A stretch of DNA of 64,000 bases from Paenibacillus agricola (GTDB lineage Bacteria > Bacillota > Bacilli > Paenibacillales > NBRC-103111): positions 186,001 to 250,000 of the forward strand of contig NZ_JAAOIW010000008.1 in assembly GCF_011440305.1 (NCBI RefSeq), read 5' to 3'. The notes beneath the pieces are model-generated. The model searched no databases. It saw nothing but the letters and a program-made list of their open reading frames with translations, and was not told the origin of the DNA. Made by a program: the position numbers and the translations under genes. Below, piece after piece: positions 16,315 through 28,300 of this stretch (the first letter of the stretch is position 1; each line of letters starts with the position of its first letter).

Positions 16315-18039
16315 TTAAACAGGCAGTTCGGCCAAACAAGGAATGGACACACGAATCAGCGTTCCTGGTTCAAGCCCAGCCTCAATTTCAAGTCCATAGC
16401 TATCACCAAATAATAGCTGGATGCGTTGGTTGATACTATGCAACCCGATTCCTGTTCCCTCTGCGGAAATTTCATTTTGCTGCAATTTGTCCAAATACTG
16501 CGTATCCATCCCAGACCCCGTATCCTTCACAATCAGGATAAGCCGATCCAATACTAGGTGCTTCTGTGCGGTCACCGTTATCACACATCGTTCAGTCGCG
16601 GCCTCAATCCCATATTTGATGCAGTTCTCAACAATCGGCTGCAAAATAATATTGGGCATATACAAGGGATGCAGTTGCTCGGGAATGTCCATATGGCAAA
16701 CCAACCGCTCCTCGAATCGGAATTGTTGGATATGGATATAATTTTTCAGGTTAGCTATTTCTTCCTCTAGGGTGACGAATTCTTTTTGGCTCACCGCGAC
16801 TCGCATCATATCCCCAAGCGCTTTGACCATCCCGGAAATTTCGGTCTGCCCATTTATTTTGGCAAGCCAATTGATCGATTCCAAAGTGTTATAAAGAAAA
16901 TGGGGGTTGACCTTGGCTTTGAGCGTTTCATATTCGGCTTCCTTTAACATAATCTGCTTGGTATAGTTTTCGTTAATTAATTTGTCGAGCTTCTCCGTCA
17001 TTTTGTCGAAATTACGGTTCAATAATCCAATCTCATCCCGGCTTGACGGAAATCCAGCCTTGTCTATAAGGAACTGCCCCTTCTCCACGTTAACCATCTT
17101 CTGTGTTAAGGTTTCCAGTGGCTGCGTAATGCTTCTTGAGAACCGCAAGCCACTCCACAGCAGAAGCAATAAAATAACCGCGTACAAGCTAAGCAAAGCT
17201 GCTTTCATCATGATCACATTTTGAAAAATCAACCCGTAAGGGATCAAATGGATGATCGTCCAACCGGTGTAAGTAAGGATGAATTGTGCAGCAAGATAGG
17301 AGCTGTTATCAATCGTAATTACGCTGTAGCCCTTGGATTTATCTATCGTCAAATCTTTGATATGAAACGAGCTTTGGGCGGGGTAGATGATATCGTCCCC
17401 TGACACTATGACTAACGAGGAGTCGTAATCCTGGCTTTCCTTGGGCAAAGCATACATCACTTTATCTGCCTGGATCCGAATAATCAACGTTCCCAGCGAT
17501 TCCAGCTTTAAATCAGCAACCTCCCTGATATCACGCACTGAAAAAAAAGCATCCTCCTGCAGCTTCCCGCCCATCCATACACTAGCTCCTTCATGCTCAT
17601 AGGCCAGCTGCCGAATTTCATCCATATTCGCATAGTTCATCCTGTCTACATTAACTCCGACACTATGAGGGTTCGTATTCCTGTCTATGATCACAATCGA
17701 GGATACCGAATAATCGTATAAATGGTAGGTTAACAGCTTCTGCTTTAATTTATTGGCAGCATCGAAGGCTTCATAGGTATCGGGAATGGTTTTGATCACT
17801 CTCAGGTAATTTTGCACGTCCGAATCTGACATGACAGAAAGCGACAATTTATCGATTTCTTTGAACTTTTCCTCAATTTTTTGCGAAAACAAATAGAATT
17901 TGCCGACTGTTTCACGATAAATGAGCTGTTCATACAACGTTTGTGACTGTTGTACAAACAGCCATCCCAGCAAGCTGGTAACGAAGGCTCCTAAGGAGAT
18001 GAAGATGAAGAGCTTGTGTTTGATTTTTAAATTTCTCAT
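16315..18039 (-). CDS. YesM-type sensor histidine kinase
   Basis: A membrane kinase of about 574 residues. One membrane helix near residues 8-28, a large extracellular sensor domain, a second helix near 280-300, HAMP linker (SRSITQPLETLTQKM), the His_kinase segment with NPHFLYNTLESINWL (phospho-acceptor histidine) and an HATPase domain with QPIVENCIKYGIE and KDTGSGMD. It would sense extracellular sugar or a binding-protein complex. The frame opens five codons earlier at 18054; ATG 18039 is preferred because GGTGA lies just before it. It is followed directly by its response regulator and preceded by the Gfo/Idh/MocA gene. Confidence 0.93.
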   Translation of the reverse strand: MRNLKIKHKLFIFISLGAFVTSLLGWLFVQQSQTLYEQLIYRETVGKFYLFSQKIEEKFKEIDKLSLSVMSDSDVQNYLRVIKTIPDTYEAFDAANKLKQKLLTYHLYDYSVSSIVIIDRNTNPHSVGVNVDRMNYANMDEIRQLAYEHEGASVWMGGKLQEDAFFSVRDIREVADLKLESLGTLIIRIQADKVMYALPKESQDYDSSLVIVSGDDIIYPAQSSFHIKDLTIDKSKGYSVITIDNSSYLAAQFILTYTGWTIIHLIPYGLIFQNVIMMKAALLSLYAVILLLLLWSGLRFSRSITQPLETLTQKMVNVEKGQFLIDKAGFPSSRDEIGLLNRNFDKMTEKLDKLINENYTKQIMLKEAEYETLKAKVNPHFLYNTLESINWLAKINGQTEISGMVKALGDMMRVAVSQKEFVTLEEEIANLKNYIHIQQFRFEERLVCHMDIPEQLHPLYMPNIILQPIVENCIKYGIEAATERCVITVTAQKHLVLDRLILIVKDTGSGMDTQYLDKLQQNEISAEGTGIGLHSINQRIQLLFGDSYGLEIEAGLEPGTLIRVSIPCLAELPV

Positions 18040-18114
18040 GAGATCACCATGCACATTATATCATAATCACATCCTGTAAGAAGCCTCAGTCTGATAACGC
18101 CGCTCTGCTACCTG

Positions 18115-19242
18115 CTACCCCCACGCTATCGTCTGGAAGGTCTCCGTTATCGCCGACTCGCGTGCCTTTAAGCATTGCAGTGCGCTAAGCAGCCCATCTT
18201 CCAAGGTGGCTACCGGTTCAGATGTGCCACGCATCATGCCTATGAAGCTTTCTGCCAGCGTGCGGTCCCCGCCAAAATGGTCTTCGCCGAGCTCAAGCTG
18301 GTACGTTTCTACTCGCGGCGTGTGGTGCATGAACACTTGCACTTTACCGGTGACGAAATCGAATTCCACCGTGCCTTTATAGCCAAGAAAACGAGCGCCA
18401 CGAGTCGCTGCTTGGCGCCGTGCAAAAAAGTTCTGGGAATAAGACATATGCATCCCACTCTCGTAACGCATGAGCGCGCTTCCCGAATCCTCGTTTCCGG
18501 TATCCTCGGCAAAACAGCAATGCGGCCATAACTCCCGCTCTGGTGTAAACGCGGTACTTTCCGCGCAAGTCCGATTTTCGGCGCAATCCACGCATTTCAG
18601 CCCTGCCGGATAGCTTCCTTTGAATATTTGCTTCGAGACCATCGCACACACGCTTACAGGCCGTTGACCTATAATATCATTGATATAGTCGAAATCATGT
18701 GTCGCTTTTTGTAGGAATAAGCCTCCAGTCTCGTTCTCATCGCGATACCAGCTGTGGAAATACACGCCTCCGTATGGGACGTTATTAACGGCTTGCACAT
18801 GCTCAACCGACCCAATCTTTCCAGAGCCGATGATTTCCTTCACAAGCTGGACAAGCGTGGTGACCCGCAGCGGGAACGAAACGATGGTCCGAGAATGATG
18901 CAGCTCATGGGCATGCTTCAAGCGCATTAAATCTTCCATCGTTGTCGCCACCGGCTTTTCCAAATAGAGCGGGATGTTCGAAGGGAGCACTTGAAGCGCC
19001 ATCTTGGTATGCAAGGAGCAGCGTGTACCGATCAAAACTCCATCCAGCTGCAGGGACTGGAGCATCTCGTCGGGTGTATCAAAACAGGGAATATCCTTTC
19101 CACCCTGATTCTCTCCGATGACTTTGCTTCGTGCTTTGTTCGGATCAACAATGCCCGATACCTGGCACTCAGGGTCTGCCTTTTGGATCTGCTTAATCAT
19201 CCCACCGATGCGATTCCCATAACCAATAACGCCCATTCTCAT
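18115..19242 (-). CDS. Gfo/Idh/MocA-family oxidoreductase with cysteine cluster
   Basis: A 375-residue NAD(P)-dependent oxidoreductase acting on a sugar or cyclitol. The N-terminal Rossmann motif is GVIGYGNRIGG, and the family EKP motif appears as YLEKPVA. Near the middle is a run of cysteines (CVDC, five residues, C, then HCC later), a variant seen in some members and possibly structural or metal-binding. The open frame extends 42 codons further up, but ATG 19242 has GGGAGG 8 bases before it and begins exactly at the Rossmann strand. It probably heads a transcript continuing into the kinase and regulator. Confidence 0.9.
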   Translation of the reverse strand: MRMGVIGYGNRIGGMIKQIQKADPECQVSGIVDPNKARSKVIGENQGGKDIPCFDTPDEMLQSLQLDGVLIGTRCSLHTKMALQVLPSNIPLYLEKPVATTMEDLMRLKHAHELHHSRTIVSFPLRVTTLVQLVKEIIGSGKIGSVEHVQAVNNVPYGGVYFHSWYRDENETGGLFLQKATHDFDYINDIIGQRPVSVCAMVSKQIFKGSYPAGLKCVDCAENRTCAESTAFTPERELWPHCCFAEDTGNEDSGSALMRYESGMHMSYSQNFFARRQAATRGARFLGYKGTVEFDFVTGKVQVFMHHTPRVETYQLELGEDHFGGDRTLAESFIGMMRGTSEPVATLEDGLLSALQCLKARESAITETFQTIAWG

Positions 19243-19450
19243 CAATAAAACCTCCCATAGCCTGCTTATATATATATGGATTTCAACTGTCTCAATCAGT
19301 CTCAGTATATAAGGAAAATAGGTTGTGGGCTTTGTCCTCCGGGACGTTTTTCTTGCTACATTAGCCAACCTTACGATTCCGCTTTAAATGGGCTTAAGTA
19401 AACGATATGATGGATATAATGACCGCGGTGGTGGATAAGGAAGGGAAGCT

Positions 19451-20365
19451 ATGGACTATCAGAGAACGACGCTGAAGCAAACGTTAGTCGTGGATAAGCT
19501 AATCACGATGTATTACTTTGAATTTGCTAAAAACTATATGTTCCACGGAGAACAACATGATTTTTGGGAGTTCGTCTATATCGATAAGGGCGAGGTGGAT
19601 GTAACCGCTGATAGCAGGCGGCACCTGCTTAAATCGGGGATGATTATTTTCCATAAGCCCAATGAGTTCCATCGATTCCACGCTTGCAACGGAACAGCAC
19701 CCAATATTGTCGTGATCAGCTTCGAATGCAAATCGCCAGCGATGAAACAATTTGAACAGCAGGTCCTCTCTTTGGAAACCGAGGAACGTAATCTCCTGGC
19801 AAGTATGGTGAATGAGGGGATGAATGCCTTCGAGTTCCCCTTTCACCACCCGCTGGTACGAAGGGACGACTCGCCAATCGGCAGCGAGCAACTTGTCCGC
19901 GTTTATCTCGAATCTTTCCTGCTACGGCTGCTGCGGAAATTTTCTTTGCCTTTTGGGAAACCAAAAGGCCCTGCTTTAGCCGCTGCCGCTAAGGAGAAAG
20001 CGGATTATGAGGTGGTTCAACATGCTCTGCATTTCATGCAGCAAAACATCGATAGCCCGCTGTCCTTATCAGACATCAGCCATTCTCTGCATGTGGCTAG
20101 AACGAAGCTGAAGGATTTGTTCAAGGAACAAACGGGCGAGCCGATTATGAGGTATTTCACAAGCTTGAGGATGGAGCATGCCAAAATGCTAATACGTGAG
20201 CAAGCGTACAATTTCACGGAAATATCCAGCCAGCTTGGGTTTAGCAGCCCCCATTATTTTTCCAAATCGTTCAAGAAAATAACTGGGATGACCCCATCTG
20301 AATATGCCCGCTCGGTCAAAGCAAGAAGCAGTGCCGCGCCGCTTGGCAAGCTTTTTTTAAATTGA
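19451..20365 (+). CDS. AraC-family transcriptional regulator
   Basis: A 304-residue one-component regulator. The N-terminal half is a cupin-like sensing domain (HDFWEFVYIDKGEVDVTAD, IIFHKPNEFHRFHA), which in this family binds a sugar. The C-terminal 100 residues are the double helix-turn-helix with LHVARTKLKDLFKEQTGE and FSSPHYFSKSFKKITGMTPSEYAR. It is divergent from the Gfo/Idh/MocA-kinase-regulator transcript, with 208 bases between the starts, so it may control that shared region. The start has AAGGGAAGC about 5 bases upstream. Confidence 0.93.
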   Translation: MDYQRTTLKQTLVVDKLITMYYFEFAKNYMFHGEQHDFWEFVYIDKGEVDVTADSRRHLLKSGMIIFHKPNEFHRFHACNGTAPNIVVISFECKSPAMKQFEQQVLSLETEERNLLASMVNEGMNAFEFPFHHPLVRRDDSPIGSEQLVRVYLESFLLRLLRKFSLPFGKPKGPALAAAAKEKADYEVVQHALHFMQQNIDSPLSLSDISHSLHVARTKLKDLFKEQTGEPIMRYFTSLRMEHAKMLIREQAYNFTEISSQLGFSSPHYFSKSFKKITGMTPSEYARSVKARSSAAPLGKLFLN

Positions 20366-20414
20366 TGCGCTTATTCATGGCGGCTGGCTGTATGGACAAA
20401 CCTCACATGTAAGC

Positions 20415-20984
20415 TTAAAGGAATGTGACCTTCTCTCCGGCCAACGAGCCTATACGAGCAAGCGACTCTACACGGTAGCCCGCATCTTTAAGCTTCAGTG
20501 CACCTTCCTGAAATGATTTTTCGATGACAATCCCGATTCCTGACACCGTTGCCCCCGCTGATTCAATAATCCGTGCCATTCCGAAGGTGGCTTCACCATA
20601 GGCCAGAAAATCGTCAATGATCAAAACACGCTCCCCTGGGGCTAAAAATTTGCGTGCTATCGTAATTTCATTATGTACCTGCTTGGTAAACGAATAGACG
20701 GTTTCTACGTAGAGATCGTCTTGGAGCGTCAGCGATTTATGCTTGCGGGCAAATATTAACGGCACCTGCAGTGTCAAAGCTGTCATGATCGCAGGGGCGA
20801 TGCCCGAGGATTCTAGTGTCAGTACCTTATCGAAGGTGAGGCCTTCAAACCGTTTCACAAATTCCTGCCCGACCTCCAGCATTAATTGCGGATCGACCAT
20901 ATGGTTCAGGAACGAATCGACCTTTAAAACCTTCTCATTTAATACAATGCCATCTTGCCTGATCTTATCCTGTAAGGCTTTCAT
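20415..20984 (-). CDS. xpt: Xanthine phosphoribosyltransferase
   Basis: A 189-residue type I phosphoribosyltransferase converting xanthine and PRPP to XMP in purine salvage. The N-terminal [15 protein letters not shown], the [10 protein letters not shown] segment and the PRPP loop [13 protein letters not shown] match Xpt of B. subtilis (about 194 residues). The frame opens at 21014, but ATG 20984 fits the family start and has GGGAGG 10 bases upstream. Unlike B. subtilis there is no pbuX gene behind it and no guanine riboswitch in front; regulation must differ. Confidence 0.95.
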   Translation of the reverse strand: MKALQDKIRQDGIVLNEKVLKVDSFLNHMVDPQLMLEVGQEFVKRFEGLTFDKVLTLESSGIAPAIMTALTLQVPLIFARKHKSLTLQDDLYVETVYSFTKQVHNEITIARKFLAPGERVLIIDDFLAYGEATFGMARIIESAGATVSGIGIVIEKSFQEGALKLKDAGYRVESLARIGSLAGEKVTFL

Positions 20985-21027
20985 CTTTATATGTCCTCCC
21001 GTGCGATTACTCATTTTACTCCATTTA

Positions 21028-21050
21028 CTCGAATTTATCCGATTTTCGAG
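21028..21050. promoter_or_regulatory. Inverted repeat upstream of xpt
   Basis: CTCGAA and TTCGAG form 6-bp arms around an 11-base spacer, 44-66 bases before the xpt start. The CGAA core recalls half-sites of PurR boxes, but the spacing is shorter than in B. subtilis. It may be an operator. Confidence 0.35.
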
Positions 21051-21107
21051 TTATTCGACAAGATCAGGCAAATTCCTCTATTTTATGGCTCCTACCACAA
21101 CGTAGAA

Positions 21108-21142
21108 AGCCTGCTTCCACTGATTACAGTGAAAAGCAGGCT
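21108..21142. terminator. Hairpin between lacZ and xpt, probable terminator
   Basis: AGCCTGCTT (21108-21116) pairs with AAGCAGGCT (21134-21142), with an inner CACTG/CAGTG stem. It follows lacZ by about 107 bases on the minus strand. The T-run after it is poor, so a leader role for xpt is an alternative. Confidence 0.5.
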
Positions 21143-21178
21143 CTCTTGTTAAGGGTCTTATCCAGCGCTGTTTTGGTA

Positions 21179-21229
21179 ATATCCACAGCTTATCCACAAT
21201 CTATTCACAATAAACGCCCTTTATCCACA
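21179..21229. promoter_or_regulatory. Cluster of four DnaA-box-like 9-mers
   Basis: Two perfect TTATCCACA boxes (21190-21198 and 21221-21229) and two one-mismatch boxes (ATATCCACA at 21179, CTATTCACA at 21201) all face the same way. Their starts are spaced 11, 11 and 20 bases, close to whole helical turns. No dnaA or dnaN gene is nearby. Confidence 0.7.
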
Positions 21230-21248
21230 GAAACGCGGATTATAGACC

Positions 21249-24296
<3,048 letters not shown>

Positions 24297-24511
24297 TTAT
24301 ACATAATAATCGGTTTATCTAAAGTTATATCCTATTACGGCGTTCAATTCTATCAGAAAATATGAATAACGATGTAACAATATGAAGATGCTGGTACAAA
24401 ATAAATAATTCGCGCGCCTCTAATTATTCAGTTAGCGTTCAGGCGGCATTAAGTGTGCCTTCAGGTTAGCAGCTTATAATTTGGTTAATTACGGTAGAAG
24501 GTGGTAGAGAG

Positions 24512-25186
24512 ATGCATACTAAAAAAGCAATCACAGCATTCGTATTAACTGCTGTTTTGTTAAGTGGCTGCGGCGGTGGCGAAGCCACGCCTAGTGCCGC
24601 TAACCAAACAAGCGCAAATTCGGCTCAGGCTCAGGTGCCGGCCAGTCCTTCAGGTACAGCTACGGATCCGACCAAGCAGCAAGGAGCAACTGCCAATCCG
24701 AACCAACGTGTAATGATGATGACCTTCCAATCGCTGATTGCGATGGATAAAACGAGTGGATTAACGATCACCAAAGAGCAGGCTGCCCAAATGCTGCCTT
24801 TGGTTCAGGACGGCATTACCAAAAATGAATTAAGTGCTGATGCACAAACCAGCCTAATCGCTCCGTTAACTGCGGAGCAGAAAAAATTCATCGAGGACAC
24901 AGCCGCCAAGGCCAAGGAAAGAGGGAATGGACAAGGCGCAGGCCAGCGGGCGCAAGGCGATGGTGCAGGCGCAGGCGGCGCAGGCCAAGCGGCGCCTAAC
25001 GCCCAGGCAGCCCCAGGTGGAGCGGGCGGGCAACGCCCGCAAGGCGATGCTGGCGCTGGTGGTCAAGGTGGAGCGAGCCCGCAAACAGGCCAAAACGGCC
25101 AGCAACGCCCAGCAGGCGGACAGGGTGGCAGTCCAGGCGTAAACAGCGGGCAGCAGCTAGTTGAATTGCTGCAGGCCAAAAAGTAG
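24512..25186 (+). CDS. Lipoprotein with Gly/Ala/Gln-rich disordered tail
   Basis: A 224-residue secreted lipoprotein of unknown function. Signal peptide with lipobox LLSGC at about residues 19-23, an A/S/Q-rich linker, a small helical segment at about 65-135 (MMMTFQSLIAMDKTSGLTI, then APLTAEQKKFIEDTAAKAKE) and an extremely biased tail of about 85 residues made of G, A, Q, P and R with GQ, AGG and RPQGD-like repetition. The middle resembles calcium-free EF-hand-like or Spy-like helices only loosely. It is divergent from lacZ and ends before a clear terminator. Confidence 0.75.
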   Translation: MHTKKAITAFVLTAVLLSGCGGGEATPSAANQTSANSAQAQVPASPSGTATDPTKQQGATANPNQRVMMMTFQSLIAMDKTSGLTITKEQAAQMLPLVQDGITKNELSADAQTSLIAPLTAEQKKFIEDTAAKAKERGNGQGAGQRAQGDGAGAGGAGQAAPNAQAAPGGAGGQRPQGDAGAGGQGGASPQTGQNGQQRPAGGQGGSPGVNSGQQLVELLQAKK

Positions 25187-25194
25187 ACTCCATA

Positions 25195-25235
25195 AAAGAA
25201 CCTCCATCCCACTGGAATGTGGTTGGAGGTTCTTT
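25195..25235 (+). terminator. Terminator after the Gly/Ala/Gln-rich lipoprotein gene
   Basis: AAAGAACCTCCA (25195-25206) pairs with TGGAGGTTCTTT (25224-25235), a 12-bp stem 9 bases after the stop codon. Confidence 0.8.
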
Positions 25236-25339
25236 GTCTGCTATACAGCTACAAAAAAAGGAGTGCTGCCAAGCGGCTTCATTACCGACGATAAGATAAC
25301 CTCGTTATCATACGTGCTTCTCCAAGGATACTTGCTTGC

Positions 25340-28300
25340 TTAAGCCATCCCCTTAATCCGTTCTGCCAGAACCCGCATCATACTGCGCAGCACATCGATA
25401 TTCTGGAAGCAAAAAGAGAATACCTGCTCCTGATGGAGCTCAAGCAGTACTGTATCCGTACTGGATGTACAATCGGCCGAGCGGGGGCTGCTGTCGATAA
25501 CAGCCATTTCCCCGAAGCATTCTCCCGGTCCCAGCATCGCGAAGGTTTCGCCTTCCCTGTGCACGCGGACGTTGCCTTCAATAATTCCGTACATAGTATC
25601 GCCAAAGTCACCCACCTTACATATCGCTTCGCCTGGAGCATAACTCACTTCTTCGACGATTTGTGAGAGCTGAATGAAATCATCCTGGCTGAGGTGGGCG
25701 AATAGGTTAATTTTTTGCAGCACCAGGATACGCCTTAAAATAACGGCGTTTTGGCTCGAATCGACAGCTCCGGCTCCCCTGCTGGTGCTTGCCGCCGCTT
25801 CTTGCATAGCCGGAGCAGGTAGCTGGCTCTGCTCTAATTTGGATCTCAGCCTGCGTGACAGCAGCTTCATCATTTCCAGTGCGATGCTCGTCCGATCAAA
25901 TATCATGTCATAGAAAGCCTTAGAATCCAGCTCCCATAGCTGGATGTCTTCTTCCGCCCGGATCGTAGCTGTCCTTAACCCTTGGGTCAGAATGGCCATT
26001 TCCCCGAAGCACTCTCCTGCCCCCAAACCGCTAATCAACTTTCCATGAATAGATACACTCGCTTTGCCTCGATGAATAATAAATAAGGAGTCGCCAAAGT
26101 CGCCTTCTTGGATGATCGTGGCTCCTTGAGCCATATTTACCCTACGCAAGTGCCGCGCAATAACAGACAAATCCCGGCTGGTTAAGCCTTGGAATAAGGA
26201 GACATTTTTGAGTAGCCGTACACGCTCTACCTGCTCAGTAAGCTCCTCAGTGAGCGTTACTTCTGCCGTACTCATACCTCCCTGTAAAAGCGCCCCGATT
26301 CTACTTACCAGATGCTGTTGCGTTTGTTGCGGTTGCGGTCGGTGTTGCAGCTCTTGAGGCTCCTGCTGCTCCTCGCGTTGGTGCATCACATATTGGATCA
26401 TTTGACGAAGCCAAGCATCGTCTTGCTGATACAGCCATACCAAATGCTCATCGGCAGTCGGTCCCGCCACATAGGTGCTTGATAGCTTGCGTGGAGCCGA
26501 CATCATTTTTGCTAATTCGATACGAAGGCTCCCTTGCAGCAGTTGGTCCATTACTTCAGTGGAGTTCGCCTGCTGCCTCGCATCTCCCTCTGACCAGTTC
26601 ACGAACACCGCCTGCACGGTTGCAGCATCAACCATCAAAGACAATAATTGAAAAATACGGCGGCAAATCGAGAAGCGTATCTGTTCAACGATCTCCACAA
26701 GCTCCGCTCCGTCTTCCATGCCTGTAATGCCAGCCATATGTCTAGCAAATTGCCAATACAGCTGTATTTCTCCCATAATAAGCGCTTCAAGCTTTTTCTC
26801 GTCGATCTGAAAACCACCCTTATTCATCCGCAGCAGCGCTTCCAGCACCTTATCACGCATTTCGAAATGGGCGGGCTCATAATGCCCGACCAATAGGTCA
26901 AACGACCGTTGCGTATGGATCCGTTCGCAAACCTTCGGTAAGTGCAGTGAAGCATTTCGTTCATTAAAATAAGGCTCCAGCAACACTAGAATTTCTTTCT
27001 CGTCATAATCAGACAAAGCCTCTATCGCGTATCGCCGGGTTTCGCTGTTTTGGAGCAGCGGCACAATAAAAGGAACCAGCTCGGATACACGAAGAATAGC
27101 CGCGGATTGCAACGCGCCGATTCTTACTTGCGCGGAACCATCCTCAAGCAAAGCTACCAAAGGCTTGTAAAAGCTTTTAATTCCGATCTGCCCGAATAAC
27201 GCGGCCATCGCCGTCCGCTCTTGCTCCTGGCCACTCTCAAGCAAATATTTCAAGGTTCCAACTGATCGGAACATCCCCTCAATGCCGTAATATTTCACTA
27301 GCCCCGCGATGGCAGCCGCCCTCATGTCCACATCCTGATCCTCAAGATAAGCTGTAAGCAGCTCCAGATGGTCATCATTGGCATAAGCGGCAAGTGCTAA
27401 GATCGCACTCGCACTTACTCGCTGATTGGTGGCAGCCAGCAGCAAGCGCAGCTCCGGCTCGAGCCCTTCTGGCGTCTGCTGCTCTACATAAGCCAATGCC
27501 TCTGCACAGACCTCAGGGGCAGGATGCTGCAGCAGTCCATGGAGATATGGAGTAAGATCAAATGCTTCCAGCCCTCGCAATAAGCGCATTGCATATAAGA
27601 CCTGCTGCTTATCCGGGCTGGACAAAGCATTAACCAGCAGCTGGCGGCTAGCCGGGTCCATCATATTAAGCTCTGCCCTCTCCAGATCATCACCGCTAGC
27701 CTGCAGAGTGGAGAGCAAGGTTTTCAAATACGCTCCCTTTACCTTTACGGCAGCAACGATACAAACCGCAAGCAGCACAAGAATGATATAGCTTAGCTGC
27801 TCTGGAGCAAGCAGCCGTGAAACAATAAGCAAGCACAAGGCTGCCAGGCCTTTGGCTCCATTGCGGACGATGCCATCCAGAAAGCCCTTGGCCTTCCCCC
27901 GCCACTCCGGTGGAATAGGGAACATAATCAATTGGCTGACCGAGGAGTAGATCGTATCCCCAAGCACCTTATCCGAGCCCTTAACCGCTACTGCCATCGC
28001 AAGCACCGGCATCAATAGCACACCAAAGCTGCCCATAAACAAGGCAATCGGGAATAGCAGAAGCGCCGTCATCACCCCAAACCGCGTCAAAATTCGGCTC
28101 GATATAAACAGCTGGACAAAAAGGGCAAGCAGCCCGGAATATCCATAAAAGCTGCCCATAAATCCAGCCAAGGCTTCATTTTGTAAAGTCCCTTTTAATA
28201 TTACTTTAAATTGATAATCGATTAACGTAAGCGACAGCACCAAAGCTGCTGACATCATCGCTACATATTTTAAATGGGGCACGTTTTGAAACAAGCCGGA

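Noticed and set aside
21001-21248. Guanine/xanthine riboswitch before xpt
   Set aside because: The xpt gene of B. subtilis has one, so I read the whole leader on the minus strand. The conserved purine-aptamer core is absent; only an inverted repeat, a hairpin and DnaA-box-like motifs were found.
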